Source: an uncultured Bacteroidales bacterium (GTDB taxonomy: Bacteria > Bacteroidota > Bacteroidia > Bacteroidales > Paludibacteraceae). Taken from it: a DNA stretch of 34,248 bases. The stretch spans positions 1-34,248 of the forward strand of contig CAMJDT010000029.1 in assembly GCA_946404495.1 (NCBI GenBank), read 5' to 3'. Position numbers and translations under genes: made by a program. Position 1 is the first letter of the stretch, and each line of letters opens with the position of its first letter. The notes under the pieces were generated by a model. That model saw only the letters and a program-made list of their open reading frames with translations, was not told the origin of the DNA and ran no database searches. Below are positions 5,068 to 13,813 of this stretch, piece by piece.

Positions 5068-6894
5068 TTATGATTCGATGTCGTCTATTTCGTTCATGTC
5101 GATGAGAGCGAGGTCTGCGGCAGTAGGCTGTTCATCACGACCTGCGATTGTTTTGCCGGTTGCTTTCTCAATGAGATCCAACAAGGCTTGACGACGTTTC
5201 TCGAAGTAGGTATCAAAGTCATTATTCCAAATGGCCTCAACATCTATCTGGTGGCTTGCCAAATAGGTGTTCAAGTTCTCTTCTGATACTCCATGATTGC
5301 GTACAATACTGGATAGGTACTTACTCGGAGCAGCACCTTGGATGATACGATTGGTACGCGCATAGATTGGCGTTTTGTTAATGACAGAGTTCCATTTCGC
5401 TTTATCCAAATTCATCTTCTCGCAGTAGTTCTGCGGGAAGATATGATGGATGTCGGTTGCCTCTTCAACATAGGAAGCGAAGTCCATCTGCGAACCTTTG
5501 ATGAAATCGAGCGCATGCTCTTTGAGGATGAGCGCCATGATACCTTTGTATGCCGCACTATTTCGGGTGTATAGTTGTTGCAGACGGGTAGCGTGGAAGT
5601 TGGAGTCTATAACCGTAGCAGGCAGGACATTATCATCTTTTGCCCAAGCCATCAGTCCTTTAATATCGTTTACATAGCGTGTCTCGTTGGCACCACCGTA
5701 TAGTTCACCGAACACGCCACACCAATACCATTGTTCCAGTTTATTCTTGTTACCACCGCTATACCAAAGGTGCGGATCGTAAGCAAATGCAACAGACAGC
5801 GGGATCAACTGGCTGCTGTAAGGGATATCGAGAGCCGTGAAGACACGTTGCTCGGTCAGGAACTTTATTGCTTCCCGGATACCTTCAATCATTCTGTTGC
5901 GATAGTGGGCATATTCCTCGTAAGTAAGGCGGAGCACATCCCGTTTTTTGCAGGAAACACCTTTGGTGTTATCCTGTACGAAACGCTCGTAGCTGGCAAG
6001 GAGCGTGATTGCCGTAAGGAAGTCCGTGCCGGTGAAGGCTTGGATATGTTTGAAATAAAGTTGCCTGCTCTTGGAAAGTTCTTTCCATATCTCTTCCCAA
6101 TCTTTTCGGAGCTCGAAGTTTGAAGCGGCAAAAGTCGCAGTAACAAGTTCGAAGACGGTGAGAGAGACACCACCTTGGTTGACATTCTCGAAGACTTGAC
6201 AAACGGCTTCTTTGGGCACATCGTTGCCGACTTGGATAACCGGAATCTGGTATTTAGTCATCGGCATCAGAATATCTTTGAAGAACTTCGTCCACTGTTC
6301 CTGGGTCGCGTTGTTATGGTAAGCGCAATATTCAAACGCCCACACCATCATCTCTTGAGCATCGAAAAGGATATTAAGCGGGAAATGATGGTGTTTGTAT
6401 TCCATCTCACGAGTAGATAGGTCTAACTTCACGTCTCGACCTATGTTCTCCATGATACGTTTATCTTCCGGCACAGAGACAATGGCATCAACTCGATCTG
6501 TCAGCGTATCGAGACATGTTGGGATGTCAATATAGTAGAAACGCTTGATGGGTTTCTTCTTGCTGTCGGTCGTTTCGACGGGTTTCTTGCACCACATCGC
6601 ACGATAAAGGGATGTGTTTCGTTGCTGGCCATCAAGTATTAATACCTCCGGTTCAACTGCCTCTTTAGATTTATCAACTCCTTCTATCAAACGATATTTG
6701 AAATGAATATCCTTGCCTCCTGTTTGCAGAAACATAGCTGCACCGATAGGATATCCGTTGCTGATACTGGCAATAAGTGCACGTATACGATCATCTTCCC
6801 ATACCCATCCACGTTGGAAGTCGGGTAACTGAATCTTGCCGAGGTCAATCGCTTTGAGAATGTCAGCGATTGATTGGTTGTCTGATTTTATCAT
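5068..6894 (-). CDS. DUF262/DUF1524 (GmrSD/SspE-like) protein
   Basis: A 608-aa protein. The N-terminal DUF262 (ParB/Srx-like fold) shows QLPDFQRGWVWED (22-34), the nucleotide-binding DGQQR (88-92) and the FENVNQGGVSLTVFEL motif (235-250). The C-terminal DUF1524 HNH-type nuclease shows DIHHIFPQN (481-489; H483, H484) and N506. In GmrSD and SspE proteins the first domain binds or hydrolyses nucleotide and senses modified DNA or controls the second, which cuts DNA. Both active motifs look intact. The start is 9 bp after the stop of the methyltransferase, so the two are one operon. In this context it may be the effector of a methylation-linked defence system. Full-length for the family. Confidence 0.85.
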   Translation of the reverse strand: MIKSDNQSIADILKAIDLGKIQLPDFQRGWVWEDDRIRALIASISNGYPIGAAMFLQTGGKDIHFKYRLIEGVDKSKEAVEPEVLILDGQQRNTSLYRAMWCKKPVETTDSKKKPIKRFYYIDIPTCLDTLTDRVDAIVSVPEDKRIMENIGRDVKLDLSTREMEYKHHHFPLNILFDAQEMMVWAFEYCAYHNNATQEQWTKFFKDILMPMTKYQIPVIQVGNDVPKEAVCQVFENVNQGGVSLTVFELVTATFAASNFELRKDWEEIWKELSKSRQLYFKHIQAFTGTDFLTAITLLASYERFVQDNTKGVSCKKRDVLRLTYEEYAHYRNRMIEGIREAIKFLTEQRVFTALDIPYSSQLIPLSVAFAYDPHLWYSGGNKNKLEQWYWCGVFGELYGGANETRYVNDIKGLMAWAKDDNVLPATVIDSNFHATRLQQLYTRNSAAYKGIMALILKEHALDFIKGSQMDFASYVEEATDIHHIFPQNYCEKMNLDKAKWNSVINKTPIYARTNRIIQGAAPSKYLSSIVRNHGVSEENLNTYLASHQIDVEAIWNNDFDTYFEKRRQALLDLIEKATGKTIAGRDEQPTAADLALIDMNEIDDIES

Positions 6895-6903
6895 GGTTAA
6901 ATG

Positions 6904-9381
6904 TTATTTCAAAAATCCTAACTCATATACTATTGGACGCATTTTGTCGGCTAAGACTTTGTAGAGAGCGTTGAACTCTTCCAAGTTCTTTTTGGCGTAC
7001 TCTTTTGCCAACGCCTTGATCTGATACCAGCCGCAATCCCAATTCATGATCTGATATTCAGGATTGCTACCGTTGAACAACTCTCTAAACTTAAACGTAG
7101 AGCGAACTATTTCACATGCCTTATCCATAACGGCTTGTGCTTCCGGTGATAGAGTGATTGTTTGGAGTTTCTGATATACAAAACGATCCTTTGCCGTCCT
7201 TGCGTCATTATAACACTCGTCCAACTGATTATCACTTGCTAACTGTAAAATCTCTTCTTTGCTCATCCAGAAGAATTCGTTGTAAATGTTCCAATTCTTC
7301 CCCTTAAACTCAATTTGGCGCAAAGAAGCCTGATTGCTGGCTGTGTTAAAGAGTGAGAACACAATAGCATCATTCACAAACTCTTGGAACTTGGGATGCT
7401 CTTCATTGGGAGCCAAGTACTCATCTTTTGAATTGACCCAGTTTTTCTCTATCAGTTTACGAGCCGCAAATAATGATACTACTCGTTCATAGTTCTCCGG
7501 CATTATTGAAAGACCATTTGCATTGGAAGAATCACAACTGGTAAATATAGAGACCTTTAGTTGATTTTGGTCAACGTTATTTCCTATATTGGAATAGCAT
7601 CCTAAGGCATTTCTATTGATCTTCGTGTTGCAATTATTGCCTTCTTTAATTGATAGAGCACTTGAAAATGTCGGTTTCTCTTCTATACTAATTCCTTTGA
7701 TTTGTTGCTTTATCCAATCTTTTGCAGAAGCTTTACCGTCAATATTATAGACTTCCTTATATCCTTTCGTTTTAATTTCACCATCTATCTCATCAATCAA
7801 CTCAAAATTAAAACATTCCTTGTTCTCGGTTTCTCCGGATTTCCATATAGTGAACGATATTCCCCAACTATCTGACACATCTGCAAAATGGCTTGCCTTA
7901 AATTGACATCCTTTCACAAAGGCAAATTCCTTCAAGTAATGTTTCCTAAATACTGCCCATGCTGGACCTGTTAAGAATAAAGGTGGAGAGTATAAGCCTA
8001 TGTGACAATTCGTCAGGTGGAATACCTGCTTAATTCGCATTATGCGGTACAAAAATTGCGCGTATAAGTTCTTGCTGGCATTATCCATGCCATCGTGAAC
8101 CATATTCTTTTTAACAGCAGTATCGCAAGAACCGACTCCTTTGGTGTTGTCTGCACCTTTGCCGAAGTCACTACTTGATGTAGCATATGGAGGATTCAGG
8201 AAGAATACTATCGGCTTATCTTGTTTTAGTGCTTCATATAGTCCTTGCGGCATTTTTGATTGATATTGCACCAAGTCCTCCGGAGCTGGTATATAATCAT
8301 TCAAGAAGTCAAATTGGAACTTGGTCGCTTCGGTATTATAGTTCGCTCCCATATCCAACTCGCTTTGGAATAGCGTTGAGCAGTATAGTTCATTGAAATG
8401 ATAGTCGCGGGTGAGGTTTCCGCTTCCCCAGCAGTTATCCCAAACGACATATTGCTCTTTCCAGTCTTCACCTAACACGCTTTCAAGCATATTATGCGCA
8501 TAGTCCACGAAAAGTGTTGGCGTCCAGAAATCGCCTTTCATTCGTCTGTCTGCATCCTCAATCAAACGGTCGGCGATACTGGTCATTCTCGTTTTCTCTT
8601 GTGGTGTATAGTTCCGATCGAAATAACCAAAGAAGGACTTGAAATTACTCCCATCCATATTCACGTTCATGCCGTTGCACACAAGGATGTTTGGCTTGGT
8701 TGGATGTTGGTAGTAGTTGGTAGAATCGTTCAAAACGCCCATGAAAATTCCGACCAGATCATGGCCATTCAGTTTGTTCTTGCCTTTCAGAACGTTTTTG
8801 CAGAAGTAGTCAAAGATGTTGGAGATATTATGCTCGGTTACTCGAACATATCGCTGGATGTTACAAGCCAAATCTTGTATCTTCTCGGCAACGACCTTGA
8901 AACTGAAATTCTCGTCGATAGTAAAGACAAACGGATTGATGTCCGCATCATTGGCAATTTTTACTACCACTTCGGGATAGTTGGTATGCGCTTGTGAAGG
9001 AGCAGAATCCCAATCTACATCCTCATCCAGATATTTCAACAAAGGATTCGTTTGGAGCGCAAAGCATTCGTTCTTATCACCTACGAGACAAACATTAGGA
9101 ATAATCTTTCCTTCCAATTCAAACCTCTTCAGATACCAGATCACCTGTATCAGCACTTTAGCTTTGCCGGATTTGTCGTTAAGCAACTCATCCAACTTGT
9201 ACTCTATGATCAACCGGAATTTATTGCCGTTAACGACAGGCTCCATGTATCCGTCGCATTTGAACGGATAGGTATAATCGGTGTTTGGGAAGTATAGCGT
9301 TAGACCATTCTTGTATGGTGTTTCAACGCCTCTTTCGTCAATCACGTCTTTGATTGCATCGTAGAATTTGCTTTTACTCAT
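6904..9381 (-). CDS. N6-adenine DNA methyltransferase with N-terminal PD-(D/E)XK-like domain (type IIG-like)
   Basis: An 825-aa protein. Residues 35-110 look like a restriction-type nuclease: D43, then E60-x-K62 in RLIIEYK, followed by two beta strands (IIPNVCLVGDK, ECFAL). The methyltransferase follows: motif I WDNCWGSGNLTRDY (314-327, for S-adenosylmethionine) and motif IV NPPY (396-399, target adenine). Residues about 520-800 may hold target recognition. Fusion of nuclease and gamma-type methyltransferase is the type IIG or BREX PglX-like plan; I favour type IIG-like because of the EXK motif. It is the first gene of a two-gene operon with DUF262/DUF1524 and has its own strong promoter at 9414-9444. 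The nuclease assignment rests on a short motif only. Confidence 0.8.
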   Translation of the reverse strand: MSKSKFYDAIKDVIDERGVETPYKNGLTLYFPNTDYTYPFKCDGYMEPVVNGNKFRLIIEYKLDELLNDKSGKAKVLIQVIWYLKRFELEGKIIPNVCLVGDKNECFALQTNPLLKYLDEDVDWDSAPSQAHTNYPEVVVKIANDADINPFVFTIDENFSFKVVAEKIQDLACNIQRYVRVTEHNISNIFDYFCKNVLKGKNKLNGHDLVGIFMGVLNDSTNYYQHPTKPNILVCNGMNVNMDGSNFKSFFGYFDRNYTPQEKTRMTSIADRLIEDADRRMKGDFWTPTLFVDYAHNMLESVLGEDWKEQYVVWDNCWGSGNLTRDYHFNELYCSTLFQSELDMGANYNTEATKFQFDFLNDYIPAPEDLVQYQSKMPQGLYEALKQDKPIVFFLNPPYATSSSDFGKGADNTKGVGSCDTAVKKNMVHDGMDNASKNLYAQFLYRIMRIKQVFHLTNCHIGLYSPPLFLTGPAWAVFRKHYLKEFAFVKGCQFKASHFADVSDSWGISFTIWKSGETENKECFNFELIDEIDGEIKTKGYKEVYNIDGKASAKDWIKQQIKGISIEEKPTFSSALSIKEGNNCNTKINRNALGCYSNIGNNVDQNQLKVSIFTSCDSSNANGLSIMPENYERVVSLFAARKLIEKNWVNSKDEYLAPNEEHPKFQEFVNDAIVFSLFNTASNQASLRQIEFKGKNWNIYNEFFWMSKEEILQLASDNQLDECYNDARTAKDRFVYQKLQTITLSPEAQAVMDKACEIVRSTFKFRELFNGSNPEYQIMNWDCGWYQIKALAKEYAKKNLEEFNALYKVLADKMRPIVYELGFLK

Positions 9382-9413
9382 AGTTTATCTCACTTATGCA
9401 CATAACTGCGCTG

Positions 9414-9444
9414 CAAAGGTACTGCTTTTTTTTGACATATACAA
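9414..9444 (-). promoter_or_regulatory. Promoter of the methyltransferase-DUF262 operon
   Basis: On the minus strand TTG (9442-9444), a 20-bp spacer starting TATATGTCA, and TACCTTTG (9414-9421), followed by CAG. The leader to the ATG at 9381 is about 25 nt. It matches the promoters of smpB, the rod operon and tRNA-Asn in spacing and spacer sequence. Confidence 0.8.
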
Positions 9445-9495
9445 GTGTTTCGGCGAAAAAAAATGATTACCGGTTCAACTTTGCGGACGATGGCG

Positions 9496-10182
9496 CTATT
9501 TCATATCTTTGTTAGCATTCGACAGATACCATGTTACGGTGACATCTTCTCCGCCGACGAGGTCTTCGGGCGTGATGTCGAGCGAGGATTCGGAACATCC
9601 GGCTGCCAAACACGGTTCGGCGATATGACGTGCCTGCGAGTAGATATGGATTTCGTGCTCGGAGTAGTCGATGGACTTAACGAGACCGAGCGTGCAGCCT
9701 GCGGCCGAGGCCATGATCTTGGCTTTCTCGGTGGCATCTTTGACGGCGCGCTCCAGCATCTTCAGCTGGTGCGGACGCGGATCTTGCACGGTATAGCCGA
9801 TTTCGATTTCCACATCGGTGAGGTTCTCTCCCAATCCGCGAACGACCTTGGTCAGGAGGGCATTGTCCATGCCGAGGTTGATACGAACGACCTGTGTCAG
9901 GTTGTAACCGTCAAACTCTTGTTCGCCGGTGTAGTGACCTTTGTCGTACACATTGTGATAGTGCTTGTCGATAGCGAACTGCACGGTCTTGGGCAGTTGT
10001 GTGCTAAGACCGCATTTCTTCATCACTTCGCCGATGTCCTTGAGATTAGCTTCCGCCATCTGATAGGCGGTGTCGTAGCTGCGGAAGATACTATTGATCG
10101 TAACTTCCACGCGTGTCACATCAGGCAGGATGTGGATGTTTCCACGCCCTGTGACGGTGATCAGTTTCTCTGCGTTTTCCAT
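9496..10182 (-). CDS. SIMPL (DUF541) domain protein, cytoplasmic
   Basis: A 228-aa protein starting MENAEKLITVTGRGNIHILPDVTRVEV, the typical opening of the SIMPL family (VTGxGxxxxxPDxxxxxV). The domain spans about residues 5-220 and includes YTVQDPRP and EKAKIMASAAGCTLG. Unlike the better-known periplasmic members (such as YggE), no signal peptide is seen, so it is probably cytoplasmic. The role of SIMPL proteins is poorly known; links to oxidative stress and membrane processes are reported for some. It is co-transcribed with the HIRAN gene: its ribosome-binding site AAGGAGG lies in the last codons of that gene. Confidence 0.8.
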   Translation of the reverse strand: MENAEKLITVTGRGNIHILPDVTRVEVTINSIFRSYDTAYQMAEANLKDIGEVMKKCGLSTQLPKTVQFAIDKHYHNVYDKGHYTGEQEFDGYNLTQVVRINLGMDNALLTKVVRGLGENLTDVEIEIGYTVQDPRPHQLKMLERAVKDATEKAKIMASAAGCTLGLVKSIDYSEHEIHIYSQARHIAEPCLAAGCSESSLDITPEDLVGGEDVTVTWYLSNANKDMK

Positions 10183-10183
10183 A

Positions 10184-10519
10184 TTATGCCTCCTTACGTT
10201 TTAGATAAATAACAATCGATACTTGTTGCTCGGGGTGAGCGGTAGGATCCACCGACTGGATGCGCCCCTCGAATATATCGGCATAGCCGAGGTCGAAGAA
10301 CTTAGCAAGGTCATCGTTCTGTTGGCGCGGGATATACCCGATGTGGGTGTCGCCAAAGAAGACGGCAATGGCCTTGGGGTCGTGGGCATTCTCGTCCTCA
10401 CGCACCAAACGGACTTTCTTGCCGATTTTGAGTTTGTCAAATACTTCGCAACCTTGGCAGTAAGTGAACGCTGCTACATTGCAGCTGCGGAAATACTCCT
10501 TGTCGTGTTTAATCTTCAT
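10184..10519 (-). CDS. HIRAN domain protein
   Basis: A 111-aa protein that is almost wholly a HIRAN domain: VAAFTYCQGCEVFDKLKIG, then LVREDENAHDPKAIAVFFGDTHIGYIPRQQND, which is the diagnostic LxREPxNxxDxxAIxV...xxGYxPR pattern. HIRAN domains bind DNA ends or damaged DNA and occur in HLTF-type helicases and as stand-alone bacterial proteins. It starts at the ATG at 10519, preceded by the strong Shine-Dalgarno sequence AGGAGGC, unusual in this phylum. It overlaps by spacing the SIMPL gene (1-bp gap). Its promoter is copy B of the shared 57-bp element. Confidence 0.85.
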   Translation of the reverse strand: MKIKHDKEYFRSCNVAAFTYCQGCEVFDKLKIGKKVRLVREDENAHDPKAIAVFFGDTHIGYIPRQQNDDLAKFFDLGYADIFEGRIQSVDPTAHPEQQVSIVIYLKRKEA

Positions 10520-10567
10520 AATTGCCTCCTGTTTTAGGTGTTTGACATGTCATATTTTTGTTTTCGT

Positions 10568-10623
10568 CGGCAAAATTACAACAGCAAACTCCCAAAACTT
10601 GAGAGTTTATTGAAAAAATGCAT
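10568..10623 (-). promoter_or_regulatory. Promoter with palindrome, copy B of a shared 57-bp element
   Basis: It is 56 bp and differs from 3681-3737 at two bases and one A. The -7 box TAATTTTG lies at 10572-10579 on the minus strand; the arms of the imperfect inverted repeat are 10582-10591 and 10603-10612. There is no TTG at the usual distance. It drives the HIRAN-SIMPL operon. Confidence 0.7.
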
Positions 10624-10649
10624 TTTTTATTCGAATGCGTGATATTTTT

Positions 10650-11567
10650 CTATTTCTGATACATTTTCAGGACCTCTTGCGCCTCCTTGATGAAAGCGTT
10701 GCGCAGCGATTCCGGGGCGAGGATCTCTACGTCGGCGCCGTGCGTGCGAAGCTGCTGGATGAAGTCAAAGGTCGGAGCCACGAACCACTCAAAGATGCAG
10801 GGTTCTACCTCCTGCTGCGAGTGATGAAGCGGCAAGGAGCGCACGTACGGAGCGTCGTCCTTGGAGAAGCGCGCACGGATGAGTTGGGGTTTGTATTTCT
10901 CACCGCAGAATACGCCGTAGTAGTTGGAGAAATAAGCCTTGGCGTCAAAGTCCTTAGGCAGCGAGAATGTCTTATCGATAGGCTCCACCTTCTTGATGCG
11001 GTCCAGGGCATAGATCCGCCATTCGCTCTCCGGAATCACATGCGAACCATCTGTCTCTTCGATAAACCCGAGCACATACCATCGCTGCTTGAAGACCTTG
11101 AGGCACAGCGGCGCAAGATGGAAGATATGAGGCTCGTCTTTGCTATCAAAACGGAGGTGAGTAACGCAGACCCACCTATTGTCGCGCATGGCATTGACGA
11201 AGGTAGTGAGGTATTCGGTGCCCTCGGGAATAGGTTCGTAGAGGATGCGGTCGCGCAGTTCACGGCTGGTGTCAAGCGACTGACTGACGGCAAACTGCGA
11301 GAGCAACCATTGTTTGGTCTTACCGTTTATGTCTGAATCAGCGATGTAGTACTCGCCGGTGGTGCGATTGCAAGCTATCTCAATATCAAAAAGTTCCTCC
11401 ACATCGCGGCGATAACGATGGAAAGAGGCCTCGGGAATGCCGGGCTCATGGTTGTCATTGTAACGCGACGATACCCACTTGCGGCTAATCTCTTCGCGCG
11501 TGATACGACCGGCGCTGCGAATGGTATCCACCAGCCAGATGTATTTCTTATATTGTACTACGGACAT
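10650..11567 (-). CDS. WYL domain transcriptional regulator (paralogue 1)
   Basis: A 305-aa protein. Residues 1-80 look like a winged-helix start (ITREEISRKWVSS, then SFHRYRRDVEELFDIEIAC). The WYL domain follows, with LCLKVFKQRWYVLGF and YALDRIKKVEP, then a C-terminal extension ending in ILAPESLRNAFIKEAQEV. WYL regulators bind nucleic-acid-like ligands and often control defence genes. It is a clear paralogue of the protein at 26543 (about the same length, shared KDRILYEP-like and PLHHSQ motifs). It is read away from smpB, with promoters between them. Its position near the methyltransferase operon and the HIRAN-SIMPL pair makes control of these genes plausible; this is an inference. Confidence 0.85.
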   Translation of the reverse strand: MSVVQYKKYIWLVDTIRSAGRITREEISRKWVSSRYNDNHEPGIPEASFHRYRRDVEELFDIEIACNRTTGEYYIADSDINGKTKQWLLSQFAVSQSLDTSRELRDRILYEPIPEGTEYLTTFVNAMRDNRWVCVTHLRFDSKDEPHIFHLAPLCLKVFKQRWYVLGFIEETDGSHVIPESEWRIYALDRIKKVEPIDKTFSLPKDFDAKAYFSNYYGVFCGEKYKPQLIRARFSKDDAPYVRSLPLHHSQQEVEPCIFEWFVAPTFDFIQQLRTHGADVEILAPESLRNAFIKEAQEVLKMYQK

Positions 11568-11597
11568 AAGTGAAATGTGTTATAAAATTTCATGCTG

Positions 11598-11605
11598 CAA
11601 AGGTA
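11598..11605 (-). promoter_or_regulatory. Promoter -7 box of the WYL gene
   Basis: Minus-strand TACCTTTG, followed by CAGCATG. The position expected for TTG falls inside the heptamer array at 11615-11642, where it reads TTC. The repeat therefore overlaps the upstream part of this promoter. Confidence 0.6.
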
Positions 11606-11614
11606 CAAAAATAA

Positions 11615-11642
11615 ATTGAAAAGTGAAAATTGAAAAGTGAAA
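11615..11642 (+). repeat. Heptamer array, AGTGAAA/ATTGAAA family (intergenic)
   Basis: Four units: ATTGAAA, AGTGAAA, ATTGAAA, AGTGAAA. The array lies between the divergent WYL and smpB promoters. The same family occurs at 343-370. Confidence 0.9.
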
Positions 11643-11677
11643 TTTTTTGTTTTTTCATACAAAATCTGCAATTTTAT

Positions 11678-11708
11678 TTGCATATATCAGAAAAAAGCAG
11701 TAATTTTG
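11678..11708 (+). promoter_or_regulatory. Promoter of smpB-gpmI
   Basis: TTG at 11678-11680, a 20-bp spacer starting CATATATCAG, then TAATTTTG at 11701-11708 followed by CAGG. It lies 26 bp before the smpB start. Confidence 0.8.
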
Positions 11709-11734
11709 CAGGCTAATTCGATAAGAAGTAAAAG

Positions 11735-12187
11735 ATGGCACGACTGACGAGTAACGTAAATATCAAGAACCGGAGGGCAACGTTTGACTACCTGATACTG
11801 GATCGGTACACAGCCGGAATACAGTTGTACGGTACGGAGATCAAGAGCATCCGTGAGAGCAAGGCCTCGCTGAACGAGACCTATTGTCAGTTTGTGGGGA
11901 ATGAGTTATACGTCAAACAGATGCATATCGCGGAGTATCGGTTCGGTTCGTATCAGAACCACGAGGTGCGGCGCGACAGGAAGTTGCTGCTGACCAGAAA
12001 GGAACTGCGCAAACTGCAACGTCAGACCCAGGAGAGCGGCAAGACCATCATTCCGCTGAGGCTCTATATCAACGAGAAGGGATTGGCGAAGATGGAGATA
12101 GGCCTCTGTCAGGGTAAGCACAGCTACGACAAGCGGCAGGCGCTGCGCGAACGAGACCTTGACCGGGAGATAAAGATTAAAGAATAA
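11735..12187 (+). CDS. smpB: SsrA-binding protein SmpB
   Basis: A 150-aa protein of the expected length. It shows the SmpB core: [35 protein letters not shown], then the [26 protein letters not shown] region and the basic C-terminal tail ([15 protein letters not shown]) that enters the ribosome decoding site. SmpB carries tmRNA to stalled ribosomes for trans-translation. The gene starts at the ATG at 11735, after a good promoter, and is followed 13 bp later by gpmI on the same strand. Confidence 0.97.
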   Translation: MARLTSNVNIKNRRATFDYLILDRYTAGIQLYGTEIKSIRESKASLNETYCQFVGNELYVKQMHIAEYRFGSYQNHEVRRDRKLLLTRKELRKLQRQTQESGKTIIPLRLYINEKGLAKMEIGLCQGKHSYDKRQALRERDLDREIKIKE

Positions 12188-12200
12188 AGATTTCGATTAT

Positions 12201-13739
12201 ATGAAAAAGAAAGCATTATTGATGATTTTGGACGGATGGGGAATTGGTGAAAAGACGAAAGCCAACGCCATTTGGTCCACGAACACGCCGCACTGGACGG
12301 CCTTGGTAGAGAACTATCCGCACTCGCAGCTGCAAGCCAGCGGAGAGAACGTGGGTCTGCCGGACGGTCAAATGGGTAACTCGGAGGTGGGTCACCTCAA
12401 TATAGGCGCCGGTCGCGTGGTATATCAGGATCTGGTGAAGATCAACCGCGCCATCAAGGACGGCAGCATCCGTACCAACCCCGAGATCGTGTCGGCCTAC
12501 AAGACGACGCAGCAGAACGGCAAGAAACTGCATATCATGGGTCTGACCTCTGACGGCGGTGTGCACTCGAGCCTGAAGCACCTGTTCTGCCTGTTGGATA
12601 TCGCCAAGGAATACGGACTGGAAGGTCGCACCTTCGTACACTGCTTCATGGACGGCCGCGACACCGACCCGCGTTCGGGTATCGGATTCATCGATCAGTT
12701 GGAGAACCACATGCAGCAGTCCTGCGGCGAGATAGCCTCCATACAGGGTCGTTTCTACGCCATGGACCGCGACAAACGCTGGGAGCGCGTGAAGATCGGC
12801 TATGACCTCTTGGTAAACGGCATCGGCGCACCGTTCGAAAACATGCACGACGCCATGCAGGCATCGTACGACAACGAGGTGACCGATGAGTTCATCAAGC
12901 CTATCGTACACGTACGCGGCGGCAAGCCTCTGGCTACTATCGAGGAGGGCGACACCGTCATCTTCTTTAACTACCGTAACGACCGCGCCCGCGAGATGAC
13001 CGTAGTGCTGACGCAGGAAGACAAACCCGAGGAGGGCATGATGACCATTAAGGGACTGAACTACTACTGCATGACGCCGTACGAGAGTTCGTTCAAGGGA
13101 CTGCATATCCTCTTCCCCAAGGAGAACGTACAGAACACGATGGGCGAGATCGTCGCCAAAGCCGGTATGAAACAGCTGCGTATCGCCGAGACGGAGAAGT
13201 TTGCGCACGTCACCTTCTTCTTTAGCGGCGGACGGGACGACAAGTTCGAGAACGAGGACCGCATCCTGATTCCCAGTCCGAAGGTAGCGACCTACGACCT
13301 GCAGCCCGAGATGTCGGCTCCGGAAGTAGCTGCCGCATTGTCGGACGCACTGGATACGCAGAAGTACGACTATATCACGCTCAACTTCGCGAACGGCGAC
13401 ATGGTAGGTCACACCGGCGTATACGACAGCATCAAACAGGCCGTAGTGACCATCGATATATGCGTGGACCGCGTAGTGAAAGCCGCCCAAAAGAACGGCT
13501 ACGACACGATCATCATCGCCGACCACGGTAATGCGGACAACGCCATCAATCCCGACGGTACACCCAACACGGCGCACAGCCTGAATCCCGTGCCCTTCGT
13601 ATATATCCCTGCGGACGGCAAGACAGAGGGTATCCGCTGCGAGGACGGCATCCTCGCCGACGTAGCTCCCTCGCTCTGCGCCATCTTAGGCATCGAGCAG
13701 CCGAAGGAGATGACGGGCAAAAATCTGATTCACAAGTGA
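12201..13739 (+). CDS. gpmI: 2,3-bisphosphoglycerate-independent phosphoglycerate mutase
   Basis: A 512-aa protein, normal length for iPGM. It converts 3- to 2-phosphoglycerate in glycolysis, using two metal ions and a phosphoserine. Seen are the N-terminal metal site LMILDGWG (D11), the catalytic serine S61 in [15 protein letters not shown], the [14 protein letters not shown] segment and the C-terminal metal ligands [12 protein letters not shown] and [10 protein letters not shown]. The gene lies 13 bp after smpB and is probably co-transcribed. Its stop is followed by a heptamer array and a hairpin. Confidence 0.97.
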   Translation: MKKKALLMILDGWGIGEKTKANAIWSTNTPHWTALVENYPHSQLQASGENVGLPDGQMGNSEVGHLNIGAGRVVYQDLVKINRAIKDGSIRTNPEIVSAYKTTQQNGKKLHIMGLTSDGGVHSSLKHLFCLLDIAKEYGLEGRTFVHCFMDGRDTDPRSGIGFIDQLENHMQQSCGEIASIQGRFYAMDRDKRWERVKIGYDLLVNGIGAPFENMHDAMQASYDNEVTDEFIKPIVHVRGGKPLATIEEGDTVIFFNYRNDRAREMTVVLTQEDKPEEGMMTIKGLNYYCMTPYESSFKGLHILFPKENVQNTMGEIVAKAGMKQLRIAETEKFAHVTFFFSGGRDDKFENEDRILIPSPKVATYDLQPEMSAPEVAAALSDALDTQKYDYITLNFANGDMVGHTGVYDSIKQAVVTIDICVDRVVKAAQKNGYDTIIIADHGNADNAINPDGTPNTAHSLNPVPFVYIPADGKTEGIRCEDGILADVAPSLCAILGIEQPKEMTGKNLIHK

Positions 13740-13750
13740 AACAGTTTTTT

Positions 13751-13785
13751 GATTGAAGATTTAAAATTTAAGATTTAAGATTAGA
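13751..13785 (+). repeat. Heptamer array, GATTTAA family (intergenic)
   Basis: Five units: GATTGAA, GATTTAA, AATTTAA, GATTTAA, GATTAGA. The array begins 12 bp after the gpmI stop and runs into the hairpin at 13783-13808. Confidence 0.85.
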
Positions 13786-13808
13786 GAGTCGCCTTGCGGT
13801 GACTCTCT
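13783..13808. terminator. Hairpin between convergent gpmI and rodA
   Basis: An 11-bp stem (AGAGAGTCGCC with GGTGACTCTCT, one wobble) has the loop TTGC. It sits between the two convergent genes and may end transcription from both sides, although neither side has a strong T-run. Confidence 0.5.
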
Positions 13809-13813
13809 ATGTA

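Noticed and set aside
12216..13577. A 453-aa open frame antisense to gpmI
   Set aside because: It lies wholly within the gpmI coding region and its translation is low-complexity V/L/H/R-rich, typical of a GC-codon shadow. gpmI motifs are certain.
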